DNA of 64,000 nt, taken from positions 62,001 through 126,000 of the forward strand of contig NZ_ML769309.1 of NCBI RefSeq assembly GCF_009720385.1. Reading direction: 5' to 3'. This document shows positions 49,417 to 56,723 of this stretch, piece after piece. How positions within the stretch are numbered: the first letter of the stretch is position 1; every line of letters begins with the position of its first letter. The stretch comes from Catellatospora vulcania (GTDB lineage Bacteria; Actinomycetota; Actinomycetes; Mycobacteriales; Micromonosporaceae). The notes under the pieces are model-generated. The model was not told the DNA's origin. It saw only the letters and a list, made by a program, of their open reading frames with translations, and made no database searches. Made by a program: the position numbers and the translations under genes.

Positions 49417-49857
49417 ATGGCCGAGCCGCTGGACCCGGAGATGTTCGACCCCGTCTGCCCGTCGAGTGCGCTGCCGGTCCAGATCGGCGACAAGTGGACC
49501 GCGATGGTGGTGCTCTGCCTCGAAGGCGGCCGGCGCAGGTTCACCGAGCTGCGGGCGCCGCTGCGGGCGATCACCGCGAAGGTGCTCACCCAGACTTTGC
49601 GCGCGATGGAACGCGACGGCCTGGTCACCCGCACCGCCTACGACGAGAACCCGCCCCGGGTCGAGTACGAGCTGACCCCGCTCGGGCGCACCCTGCTGAC
49701 CCTGGTCGACGCCGCCCGTGCCTGGAGCCGGGACCATCTGGCCGCGCTGCTCGCCGCCCGCGCGGCGTACGAGGCGATCCAGGCCGTGCCGCCGGCCGGG
49801 CCGGCCGCACGCCGGGCGGCGCACCCGGAACGGCACCGGGCGAGGTCGATCCAGTAG
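49417..49857 (+). CDS. HxlR-family winged-helix regulator
   Basis: The product is 146 residues from the ATG at 49417. The family hallmark is complete: a conserved Cys near the start (FDPVCPSSALPVQIGDKWTA), LEGGRRRFTELRAPLRAI, KVLTQTLRAMERDGLVTRTA, and the wing PPRVEYELTPLGRTLL. HxlR proteins sense redox or aldehyde stress through the Cys and usually regulate an adjacent reductase. The last 25 or so residues (after about 120) are Ala/Arg/Pro-rich and lie antisense to the GNAT gene. Confidence 0.9.
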   Translation: MAEPLDPEMFDPVCPSSALPVQIGDKWTAMVVLCLEGGRRRFTELRAPLRAITAKVLTQTLRAMERDGLVTRTAYDENPPRVEYELTPLGRTLLTLVDAARAWSRDHLAALLAARAAYEAIQAVPPAGPAARRAAHPERHRARSIQ

Positions 49858-50354
49858 CGCCGGACCCGGACGTGTCCGGTGTCGAGGATGCCCTGGAGCA
49901 CCCCGCCCTGGCTCTCGATGGTGCGGGCCGAGGCGATGTTGTCCTCCAGACAGGGGATGAGCACGCGGTTCAGGCCGAGGACGGTGCGGGCCTCGCGGAG
50001 CATCTCGCCCAGGGCCCAGCTCGCCAGGCCGCGGCGGCGTGCCGAGGGGCGTACGCCGTAGCCGATCTGGCCGAGGTCGTCGTTCGGCAGGTGCCGCAGC
50101 GTGATGCCCCCGAGCACCTGGCCGTCCTCGACGATCCAGCGGCAGGAGGCGTGCCGCTCGCCGGGGCAGGGGTCCCCGGCGCCGTGGTCGAGCCACACCC
50201 GCCTGCGCACCCAGTCGGCGAAGCCGTCAGGGGAGTCGAGGTCGTCTCCGGGGCCGATGCCGAAGCCGTCCTCGTGCAGACCGGGTCCCCAGTCGTCGCG
50301 GCAGTCCTGGAAAGCGGCGTACAGGCTGGTGGTGGGCGATATCAGAGTTGGCAT
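49638..50354 (-). CDS. GNAT acetyltransferase with abnormal C-terminal read-through
   Basis: The frame is 238 residues from the ATG at 50354. A full GNAT domain spans about 10-166 (CRWIVEDGQVLGGITLRHL, QIGYGVRPSARRRGLASWAL with the acetyl-CoA loop RRRGLA, LNRVLIPCLEDNIASARTIE, GVLQGI, VRRYWIDL). The family normally ends at YWIDL. Here the frame runs about 70 further residues of low-complexity Ala/Arg/Ser sequence antisense to the HxlR gene. The normal stop seems to have been lost, perhaps by a deletion joining the two 3' ends. Confidence 0.75.
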   Translation of the reverse strand: MPTLISPTTSLYAAFQDCRDDWGPGLHEDGFGIGPGDDLDSPDGFADWVRRRVWLDHGAGDPCPGERHASCRWIVEDGQVLGGITLRHLPNDDLGQIGYGVRPSARRRGLASWALGEMLREARTVLGLNRVLIPCLEDNIASARTIESQGGVLQGILDTGHVRVRRYWIDLARCRSGCAARRAAGPAGGTAWIASYAARAASSAARWSRLQARAASTRVSRVRPSGVSSYSTRGGFSS

Positions 50355-50579
50355 GCGGGCCACCGTAGTCACAGTGCGGGCCTTCGACGACCCCCTCCGC
50401 TCCACCGTGGATTATGTCCACAGGTCGCCTCTGCCCTCGACATGGTCACTCCGTTCAGGGGAGTACGAGTGCGATCCATTGGACGTTTCTCGGTGGCCAC
50501 AGGGCCCTTGCGGGGCGATCTGCCGATGGGGGCACCCTGGCCCGGCGGCCATGGCAGATGTGATCCGCGCCACAAATGA

Positions 50580-50607
50580 GTCGCGGCACCCGGGTGGGTG
50601 CCGCGAC
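50580..50607. terminator. 12-bp hairpin with tetraloop
   Basis: GTCGCGGCACCC (50580-50591) pairs with 50596-50607 around GGGT. With the hairpin at 50622 it fills the gap of about 300 bases between the GNAT start and the surface-protein stop; nothing else is seen in that gap. Confidence 0.65.
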
Positions 50608-50621
50608 TACCTCGTGTTGGC

Positions 50622-50658
50622 GCTGCTCTCCGTCGGGGGACAGCCGGCGGAGAGCAGC
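50622..50658. terminator. Terminator hairpin of the surface-protein gene
   Basis: GCTGCTCTCCG (50622-50632) pairs with 50648-50658 with a 15-base loop, five bases beyond the leftward stop. Confidence 0.65.
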
Positions 50659-50662
50659 CTGA

Positions 50663-53143
50663 TCACCGGGCGCGCAGTTCCTGTGCCCGGTCCGGAGACC
50701 CGAGGATGCACAGCAGCGAGCAGGCCGTCGCCGACGACGTGCCCGATGTGGTCGGCGGGGTGCCCTGCGGCGCGCCGGCCGCGCTGTAGTTGACGCTGGC
50801 CGTGTTGACCAGCGGCAGCAGCAGCAGGAACGTCGAGCAGTGGATCTGCTTGCTCGCCCCGGCGGCCAGTGTGAACGTGCCTCCCGCCGTGACGCAGCCC
50901 GGCGCGACCGAGTCGTTCACGGTCACCCCCACCGCGTCGACCGGACCGGTGTTGGTCACCGTGATCCGCCAGTACGCCGTGCCGAGGACCCCGAGCAGCC
51001 CGGCCGGGCTGGACTTGCCCCACGGTCCGACACCGCCCGGCCCGCACCGCGAGGCCCGGGTGTCCTTGCAGATCTCCTTGTTGACGGCGATGTTCGGCTG
51101 GCAGGCCGCACCGGGGTTGATGGGCTGCTGCACGGTGTTGGAGGTCAGCGCTCCGCCGGCGTCGGTGCCGGTGGCCGTGTTGGACACGGAGTACACGCCG
51201 CAGTCGCTGCTCAGCTTGGTCTGGAAGCAGATCTGCGGCGGGTCGCCGTCGAAGCCGGCGACCAGGTGCGGCTCGTTGCCGCCGCCGAAGTCGTCGACGT
51301 TGAGCAGCCGCAGGCTGGCCTCGATGACCAGGGCCGGATGGGTGCTCGGCGAGATGCCGGACAGGTCGACGCTGCCGTCGGCGGCGAACGGCAGGGTCGC
51401 GATCACCGTATTGTCCGGCTTGCTGATGGTCGCGGCGGAGTTGGCCAGGTCGATGTTGGCGATGTCGATGTCGACCAGGCGCGCGTCCTGGTATCCGGTG
51501 ATGTGCCCGGAGGCCCCGTCGCAGTAGAAGTCGGGCGTGGTCAGGGTCAGCGACGCCCCAGCCCGGAAGCAGGGCGACGCGCCGGTGATCGGGTCCATGG
51601 AGAACAGCAGACCCGCGTCGCCGAGCCCGAGCAGGCACTCGCCGGCCTCGTCGTAGTCGTAGCCGTAGTCGCGGGTGGCGCCGCTGCCGCCGACGCCCGG
51701 GTGGGTCTTCGGGAAGGCCATGCCGGCGCAGGCCGCGCCGGTGTTCCAGTCCCAGCAGCCGGTCGCGCCGAGGATCGGCCCGCCCCAGAACGGGAAGTAG
51801 CTGCGCAGGTGCCCGTCGGGGCCGGTGATGACCTTCGGGTTGAAGGTCAGCGTCCCGTTGGGCAGCGCCGGGAACGCGGGCGGGGTCAGGGAGGCGCCCG
51901 CGATCGTGTAGCAGTGCAGCTGGTAGACGCCGCCCGCCGGAGGAACGCAGACGCCCTCCTCGTCACCGGTGGTGGTGTACGTGGTGAACACCCCGTAGGT
52001 GATCAGGCCCGCCGGACCGGCGGCCTTCGGGGCGGCCCAGCCGGTGCAGGCGCTGTTGGTGGCCGGGTCGAAGCAGGCGAGCTTCGCCCCGCTGGTCGGC
52101 GAGGAGGAGATGAAGATCTTCCCGTCGGCGAGGGTGGTGGAGCCGTAGAACTGCATGTTGGTGTTGGGCGCGGTGTCGCTGTGCGGCGCGACGATCCCGG
52201 TGTACGGCTGCCCGGCGCACGGCGTCCGGGTGGACATCGTCAGGCAGAGCACCGATCCGTTGGTGGACGCGGCGTACAGGTTGCCGTTGGTGTACTCCAG
52301 TCCGGCGATGTTGTTGCTGGCCGACGGGGAGCCGCCGGTCGGGGTGAGCGGGAAGAAGCCGCAGTTGGCGCGGGCGTCCAGGTCGAGGCAGGCCACGCCG
52401 AGGGCGGCGGCGGTGTGGGCGGGGAAGTAGACGACGCCCGGCCGCTGCGGGTCGAAGACGAACTTCGGGGCCATCGGGCTGCCCAGGTCGCCGGTGCTGC
52501 CGGCGCCGAGCGGACCGGGGGTGCTGTTGAGCGGCCGCGGCCAGGGGCCGCCCGCGCAGGGCTGGGCGGTGAGCAGGTTGATGCAGACCACCTTGGGAGC
52601 GGCGGTCACGAGGTGGTGGTAGACGTTCCACGACTCGATCGCGCCGTTGGCTGACCGGTAGAGCACCGGGGTGAACCCGTCGCCGCCGGTCGCGGTGGTG
52701 GTGGGCTGCACCGGCGGCAGCAGCAGCCGGGTCAGGCTGGTGCCGCCGGGCTGCAGGTCGGGGTTGGTGGCGCGGACCGCGACCGTGCCGGACCCCGGCT
52801 CGGTGGTCGAGAACGTCGTGCCGTCCGTGGACCAGGACCTGACCCAGTCCGGCGGGACCTTGAGCGAGCCGGGGACCAGCGCCTGGCCGGAGCCGATCGG
52901 GTCGGTGACCGTCACCGAGCCGCCCGCGCCCGGGTCGTCGTAGGACATCACCCAGTTGACGACGTCGCCGTGGTCGGCGGGGTTGGACCCGGGATCGGTG
53001 ACGTTCTGCACTGATTTGACCAATGTGCCCGGTGCCAGCGGGGGCGGGTCCGCCGCCGCCATCACCGCCGGTGGCGCGAAGGTCAGGGCCAAAGCAGCGG
53101 CCAGCAGCAGGATGGGCCGGGTGCCGATTCGTGATCGTCGCAC
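50663..53143 (-). CDS. Large secreted protein with DUF11-like repeats
   Basis: The product is 826 residues from a GTG at 53143, with GAGAGG eight bases upstream. A signal peptide (1-31) is followed by a DUF11-like domain (about 38-140, LVKSVQNVTDPGSNPADHGD, VVNWVMSYDDPGAGGSVTVT). Then comes a long Cys/Gly/Pro-rich part (about 150-620) with repeated short blocks such as KFVFDPQRPGVVYFPAH and NGNLYAASTNGSVLCL that read as beta-propeller blades. A second DUF11-like domain (about 690-805, IAVNKEICKDT, ITVTNTGPVDAVGVTVNDSV) ends the protein. No sortase motif or C-terminal anchor is seen, so it is probably released or held non-covalently. The function is unknown. Confidence 0.75.
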   Translation of the reverse strand: MRRSRIGTRPILLLAAALALTFAPPAVMAAADPPPLAPGTLVKSVQNVTDPGSNPADHGDVVNWVMSYDDPGAGGSVTVTDPIGSGQALVPGSLKVPPDWVRSWSTDGTTFSTTEPGSGTVAVRATNPDLQPGGTSLTRLLLPPVQPTTTATGGDGFTPVLYRSANGAIESWNVYHHLVTAAPKVVCINLLTAQPCAGGPWPRPLNSTPGPLGAGSTGDLGSPMAPKFVFDPQRPGVVYFPAHTAAALGVACLDLDARANCGFFPLTPTGGSPSASNNIAGLEYTNGNLYAASTNGSVLCLTMSTRTPCAGQPYTGIVAPHSDTAPNTNMQFYGSTTLADGKIFISSSPTSGAKLACFDPATNSACTGWAAPKAAGPAGLITYGVFTTYTTTGDEEGVCVPPAGGVYQLHCYTIAGASLTPPAFPALPNGTLTFNPKVITGPDGHLRSYFPFWGGPILGATGCWDWNTGAACAGMAFPKTHPGVGGSGATRDYGYDYDEAGECLLGLGDAGLLFSMDPITGASPCFRAGASLTLTTPDFYCDGASGHITGYQDARLVDIDIANIDLANSAATISKPDNTVIATLPFAADGSVDLSGISPSTHPALVIEASLRLLNVDDFGGGNEPHLVAGFDGDPPQICFQTKLSSDCGVYSVSNTATGTDAGGALTSNTVQQPINPGAACQPNIAVNKEICKDTRASRCGPGGVGPWGKSSPAGLLGVLGTAYWRITVTNTGPVDAVGVTVNDSVAPGCVTAGGTFTLAAGASKQIHCSTFLLLLPLVNTASVNYSAAGAPQGTPPTTSGTSSATACSLLCILGSPDRAQELRAR

Positions 53144-53370
53144 GGTGACGCCTCTCTCGACGGAAACCGTGGCGCAGGTGCGGGCGGTGACCCGTCACGC
53201 TGCGCCAGATGGTGGACGCCGACCGTAACCCGCTTAAATGTGTGGATTGATGAATGAGATCATGAATGGGCACGCTCTTCACCGGTTCGGGTGTCCTGTC
53301 CGGCGTGGTGTCGCCCACCCGCTAGCGATCTTTCGTGGGTACGCTGCGTCACGGAGCGAGGAGGCGCGAG

Positions 53371-54090
53371 ATGGTGACTCGGGTGGCGATGTGGTCGGGG
53401 CCGCGCAACGTGTCGACGGCGCTCATGCGCAGTTTCGGCGCGCGGGCGCACACGCTGGTCGTGGACGAGCCGCTGTACGCGCACTACCTCGACGTCACCG
53501 GCCTGGACCACCCGGGCCGCGCCGAGATCCTGGCGAGCCAGCCGCGGCGCTGGCAGGACGTCGCCGCGGCGCTCACCGGACCGCTGCCGCCCGGCGTCGA
53601 CGTGCACTACCAGAAGCACATGACCCACCACCTGCTGCCCGACATCGGCCGGCAGTGGCTGGGCGAGCTGGCCAACGCGTACCTCATCCGCGACCCGGCG
53701 CACGTGGTGGCGTCGTACGCGAAGGTCCGCGGCGAGCCGACCCTCGCCGACCTCGGCTTCACCCAGCAGGCCGAGATCTTCCGTGCGTACGGCGGCCCCG
53801 TGGTCGACGCCGCCGACCTGCTCCGGGACCCGGCCGGGGTGCTGGCGAAACTGTGCGCGGCGCTGGGCATCGGCTGGGACCCGGCGATGCTGAACTGGCC
53901 CGCCGGCCCGCGCGACACCGACGGGGTGTGGGCGCCCCACTGGTACGCCAATGTGGAGTCGTCGACCGGCTTCGCCGCGTACGACCCGTCCCCGGCGCAG
54001 GTGCCGAACCGGCTGCGTCACCTGGTCGAACTGGCCCAGCCCTACTACGACGAACTGCACGCGCACCGGCTGACGGCCGCGGCGGTCTGA
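53371..54090 (+). CDS. Sulfotransferase-like P-loop protein
   Basis: The product is 239 residues from the ATG at 53371 with GAGGAGG six bases upstream. The N-terminus RVAMWSGPRNVSTALMRSFG is a phosphate-binding loop like the PAPS site of sulfotransferases. YQKHMTHHLLPDIG and NAYLIRDPAHVVASY match the second (3'-phosphate-binding) motif. The acceptor is unknown. It is convergent with an aminotransferase gene (54115), a combination seen in other bacteria where the pair may share a branched-chain amino-acid role. Confidence 0.75.
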   Translation: MVTRVAMWSGPRNVSTALMRSFGARAHTLVVDEPLYAHYLDVTGLDHPGRAEILASQPRRWQDVAAALTGPLPPGVDVHYQKHMTHHLLPDIGRQWLGELANAYLIRDPAHVVASYAKVRGEPTLADLGFTQQAEIFRAYGGPVVDAADLLRDPAGVLAKLCAALGIGWDPAMLNWPAGPRDTDGVWAPHWYANVESSTGFAAYDPSPAQVPNRLRHLVELAQPYYDELHAHRLTAAAV

Positions 54091-54114
54091 CCCGCAGGCC
54101 GCCGCCTGCCCTGC

Positions 54115-55014
54115 TCAGATGACCTGGGTGCCCGACGTGCGCGCGTGCGCGAGGTAGACGTCCGCGATCCGCCTGGTGACCGGGCCGATCCCGCCGTCGC
54201 CGATGGTCCGCCCGTCGATCAGCGTCACGCCCGCGATCTCGCCCATGGTGCCGGTGCAGAACACCTCGTCCGCGGAGTACATCTCGGCGAGCGAGATGTC
54301 GCGCACCTCGACGGCGATGTCCGCGTCGGCGGCCAGGGCGAGCACGGTCTCCCGGGTGACGCCCTCGGGGCAGGCGACCGTGCGCGGGGTGGCCAGCTGC
54401 CCGCGTACCACCGCGAACAGGTGGGTGGCGTTGGTCTCGGCGACGAAGCCGCGCCCGTCGAGCATCAGCGCGTCGTCGGCCCCGGCGAGGGTGGCCTCCA
54501 TCTTCGCCAGGATCGAGTTGATCAGGTTGTTGTGGTGGATCTTCGGGTCGAGCACGTCCGGGCCGGGCCGGCGCACGCTGGAGGTGGCCAGCTTCAGGCC
54601 GCCGGTGTCGTACACCGGGGCCTTGTGCTCGGCGAGCACGATCAGCGTGCAGCCGGACTGGTTGAGCCGCGGGTCCATGCCGCTGGTGACCTTCACGCCG
54701 CGGGTCAGGGTGAGCCGCACGTGCACGCCGTCGGTCATCTCGTTGGCCCGCAGCGTCTCGGTCAGCGCGGCGGTGATCTCGTCGTCGGAGGGCACGTCGG
54801 CGAAGCCGAGCGCGGCCGCCGAGCGGCGCAGCCGGGCCAGGTGAGCGTCGAGGGCGAAGACTCGGCCCTGGTAGAGGCGCAGGCCCTCCCAGACCGCGTC
54901 GCCGCCCTGCACGACGGAGTCGAACGGGGAGATCCCCGGCTCGTCGCGGTGGCGCAGCACGCCGTTGACCCAGTACTTCAGGTCGGCGTTGCGCTGGTCA
55001 TAGCGCTGAAGCAT
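54115..55014 (-). CDS. Class IV aminotransferase (branched-chain amino acid type)
   Basis: The product is 299 residues, the usual size. It begins YWVNGVLRHRDEPGISPFDSVV and has GGDAVWEGLRLYQGRVFALDAHLARL. Lys158 (DPKIHHNNLIN) would bind PLP, and FVAETNATHLF is the conserved second-half motif. GTMGEIAGVTLIDGRTIGDG gives the phosphate-binding loop. Branched-chain aminotransferases convert Val, Leu and Ile to their 2-oxo acids; D-amino-acid or 4-amino-4-deoxychorismate activity cannot be excluded. Confidence 0.88.
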   Translation of the reverse strand: MLQRYDQRNADLKYWVNGVLRHRDEPGISPFDSVVQGGDAVWEGLRLYQGRVFALDAHLARLRRSAAALGFADVPSDDEITAALTETLRANEMTDGVHVRLTLTRGVKVTSGMDPRLNQSGCTLIVLAEHKAPVYDTGGLKLATSSVRRPGPDVLDPKIHHNNLINSILAKMEATLAGADDALMLDGRGFVAETNATHLFAVVRGQLATPRTVACPEGVTRETVLALAADADIAVEVRDISLAEMYSADEVFCTGTMGEIAGVTLIDGRTIGDGGIGPVTRRIADVYLAHARTSGTQVI

Positions 55015-55211
55015 GACGGAGCCCTCCCGGTGTCGACGCCCAAGGAGATCATGTCCGTGGGCCGGGGGTCGAGGGGACCCACCGCGCCGCCTGTGACGCA
55101 GGTCAACACCGGGTTATCAGGATGTCGACAGTAGTCGATATTCGATTGCCCGGCGGGGCGAGCCGCTCGTAGCTTTCTGGCTACACACAGCAACGTCCAG
55201 GAGAGATCTCG

Positions 55212-55883
55212 ATGCCCAAGCTCGAAGCCCCTCAGCTCGTCGTCAACAGCCGGATGCTCTACTTCGGCTGGGTGCCCGCCGACCCCGACGCGGTCGCGGC
55301 GCTGGTCCCGGCGGGCCTGAAGCCCATGGCCAACCGCCAGGTCTTCATGAATCAGTACGTCGTCGACGCTCCGGAACAGACCTCCGGTTTCGGCGCCTAC
55401 TCGCTGACCTACATCGGCCCCGACCTGGAGGACGCGTACGCGCCCGACGGCGTCACCCCCGGCCGCTGGTGGACCCACTACTTCAACTCCAGCGCCGTGG
55501 TGCGCGACTACGCCTCCGCCCGCGGCGTGCCGGCGAGCGTGGGCACCACCACCATCGAGATCCACGGCAAGAAGCTGACCGCGACCACGACCTCCGACGG
55601 CGTGCCGGTCATCCGCACCACGGTGCGGGTCGGCCACAAACTCGGCGAGACCGCCCGCGGCCAGCTGCGCTATCTCACCGAGGTCGACGGGAAGTTCGTC
55701 GCGGGCAACTACCCGTTCATCTCCGAGCCGGTCGCCGACTTCGAGGTCGAGAAGCTGGAGTTCCTGGACAACACCCATTCGGTGTACGCGCTGCGCCCGG
55801 CGAACCCGCTCGAGATCACCTGGGGCTTCTACGCCCCTCGTGCCTCCTTCGCCTACCCGGGCGGCGAGTCCACCCTGGACTGA
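55212..55883 (+). CDS. Acetoacetate decarboxylase-fold protein
   Basis: The product is 223 residues with AGGAGAG seven bases before the ATG. The N-terminal stretch (MLYFGWVPADPDAVAALVPAG) and the sheet (VFMNQYVVDAPEQTSGFGAY, SLTYIGPDLED) belong to the acetoacetate decarboxylase cone. I cannot identify the reactive Lys of the true decarboxylase with confidence; the Lys in GKKLTATTT and EVDGKFVAG are candidates. Many relatives are not decarboxylases, so the reaction is uncertain. The gene is co-directional with the TIR gene 66 bases downstream but has no obvious link to it. Confidence 0.7.
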   Translation: MPKLEAPQLVVNSRMLYFGWVPADPDAVAALVPAGLKPMANRQVFMNQYVVDAPEQTSGFGAYSLTYIGPDLEDAYAPDGVTPGRWWTHYFNSSAVVRDYASARGVPASVGTTTIEIHGKKLTATTTSDGVPVIRTTVRVGHKLGETARGQLRYLTEVDGKFVAGNYPFISEPVADFEVEKLEFLDNTHSVYALRPANPLEITWGFYAPRASFAYPGGESTLD

Positions 55884-55949
55884 TCCGGTCAGCCCATCGC
55901 GCCTCGGGACGTGTCCGGTGCCGAGGCGCGATCCGATTACCATGCGGCC

Positions 55950-56723
55950 ATGAGTGGTCCGGTATTCATCAGTTTCAGTCGTGAACGCGATGCGGCGTAT
56001 GCCCAGCGGCTGGCCGCCCACCTCATCGCCGCCGGGCTGCCCACCGTTTACGACACGCAGCCGATGTCGGACGGCTGGTGGTCCACCTATACGCGGGCGC
56101 AGCTCGACGGCTGCTCCGCCGTGATCGCGGTGATGACGCCCGCCGCGGAGCATGACGGTTGGGTCGCCCGCGAACTGGACCACGCGCGGCGGCTCGGCCG
56201 CCCCGTCCTGGCCGTGCTGGCGGCCGGGACGCCGTGGCTCGAAGCGACCGAGTGCGACGACGTCACCGGCGGCGGCCCGCCCGGTGCGGACCTCCTGCGC
56301 CGCCTGCACGTCGCGGCCGGCATAGTCGCGCCGCCCGCCGCTTCCGTGGGCAGCGGACACACGGTCCCGCTCCGGGGCGGCGCGATCGCGAGCGCGGTCG
56401 GCATCGAGGTCCGCGGCGGGGTGTTCGTGCCGCTCCTCGACGCCGGAACGCGGGTGCCGTGCACCCGGACCGAGTGGTTCACCACCGCGGACGACGGCCA
56501 GCCCGCCATCCAGGTGCACGTGTTCCACGGCACCGGCACGGCGGTCGCCGAGGCCCGGTCATTGGGTTCCTACGAACTGGTGCTGGACCGGGCCCCTGCC
56601 GGGGTCCCCCAGATCGGGGTGACCTTCCAGGTGGACGAGCTGGGCGAGTTCCGCCTCACCGCCGCGCACGCCGACGGCCGCGAGGTGACCGTCAGGCCGC
56701 CGTCTCCGAAGCAGCCTGCCTGA
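55950..56723 (+). CDS. TIR domain fused to an Hsp70 substrate-binding domain
   Basis: The product is 257 residues. TACCAT ends six bases before the ATG and there is no ribosome site, so it may be leaderless. Residues 3-92 form a TIR domain: PVFISFSRERDAAYAQRLAA, VYDTQPMSDGWW, CSAVIAVMTPAAEH, and GWVARELDHA, where Glu75 matches the catalytic Glu of NAD-cleaving TIRs. Residues about 149-248 match the beta-sandwich that binds peptides in DnaK: GIEVRGGVFVPLLDAGTRVP, EWFTTADDGQPAIQVHVFHG, RSLGSYELVLD, GVPQIGVTFQVDELGEFRLT. The ATPase part of Hsp70 is absent. It probably senses unfolded or foreign protein and then cleaves NAD+; this is inference. Its 3' end overlaps the SIR2-like gene by 32 bases. 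Confidence 0.88.
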   Translation: MSGPVFISFSRERDAAYAQRLAAHLIAAGLPTVYDTQPMSDGWWSTYTRAQLDGCSAVIAVMTPAAEHDGWVARELDHARRLGRPVLAVLAAGTPWLEATECDDVTGGGPPGADLLRRLHVAAGIVAPPAASVGSGHTVPLRGGAIASAVGIEVRGGVFVPLLDAGTRVPCTRTEWFTTADDGQPAIQVHVFHGTGTAVAEARSLGSYELVLDRAPAGVPQIGVTFQVDELGEFRLTAAHADGREVTVRPPSPKQPA

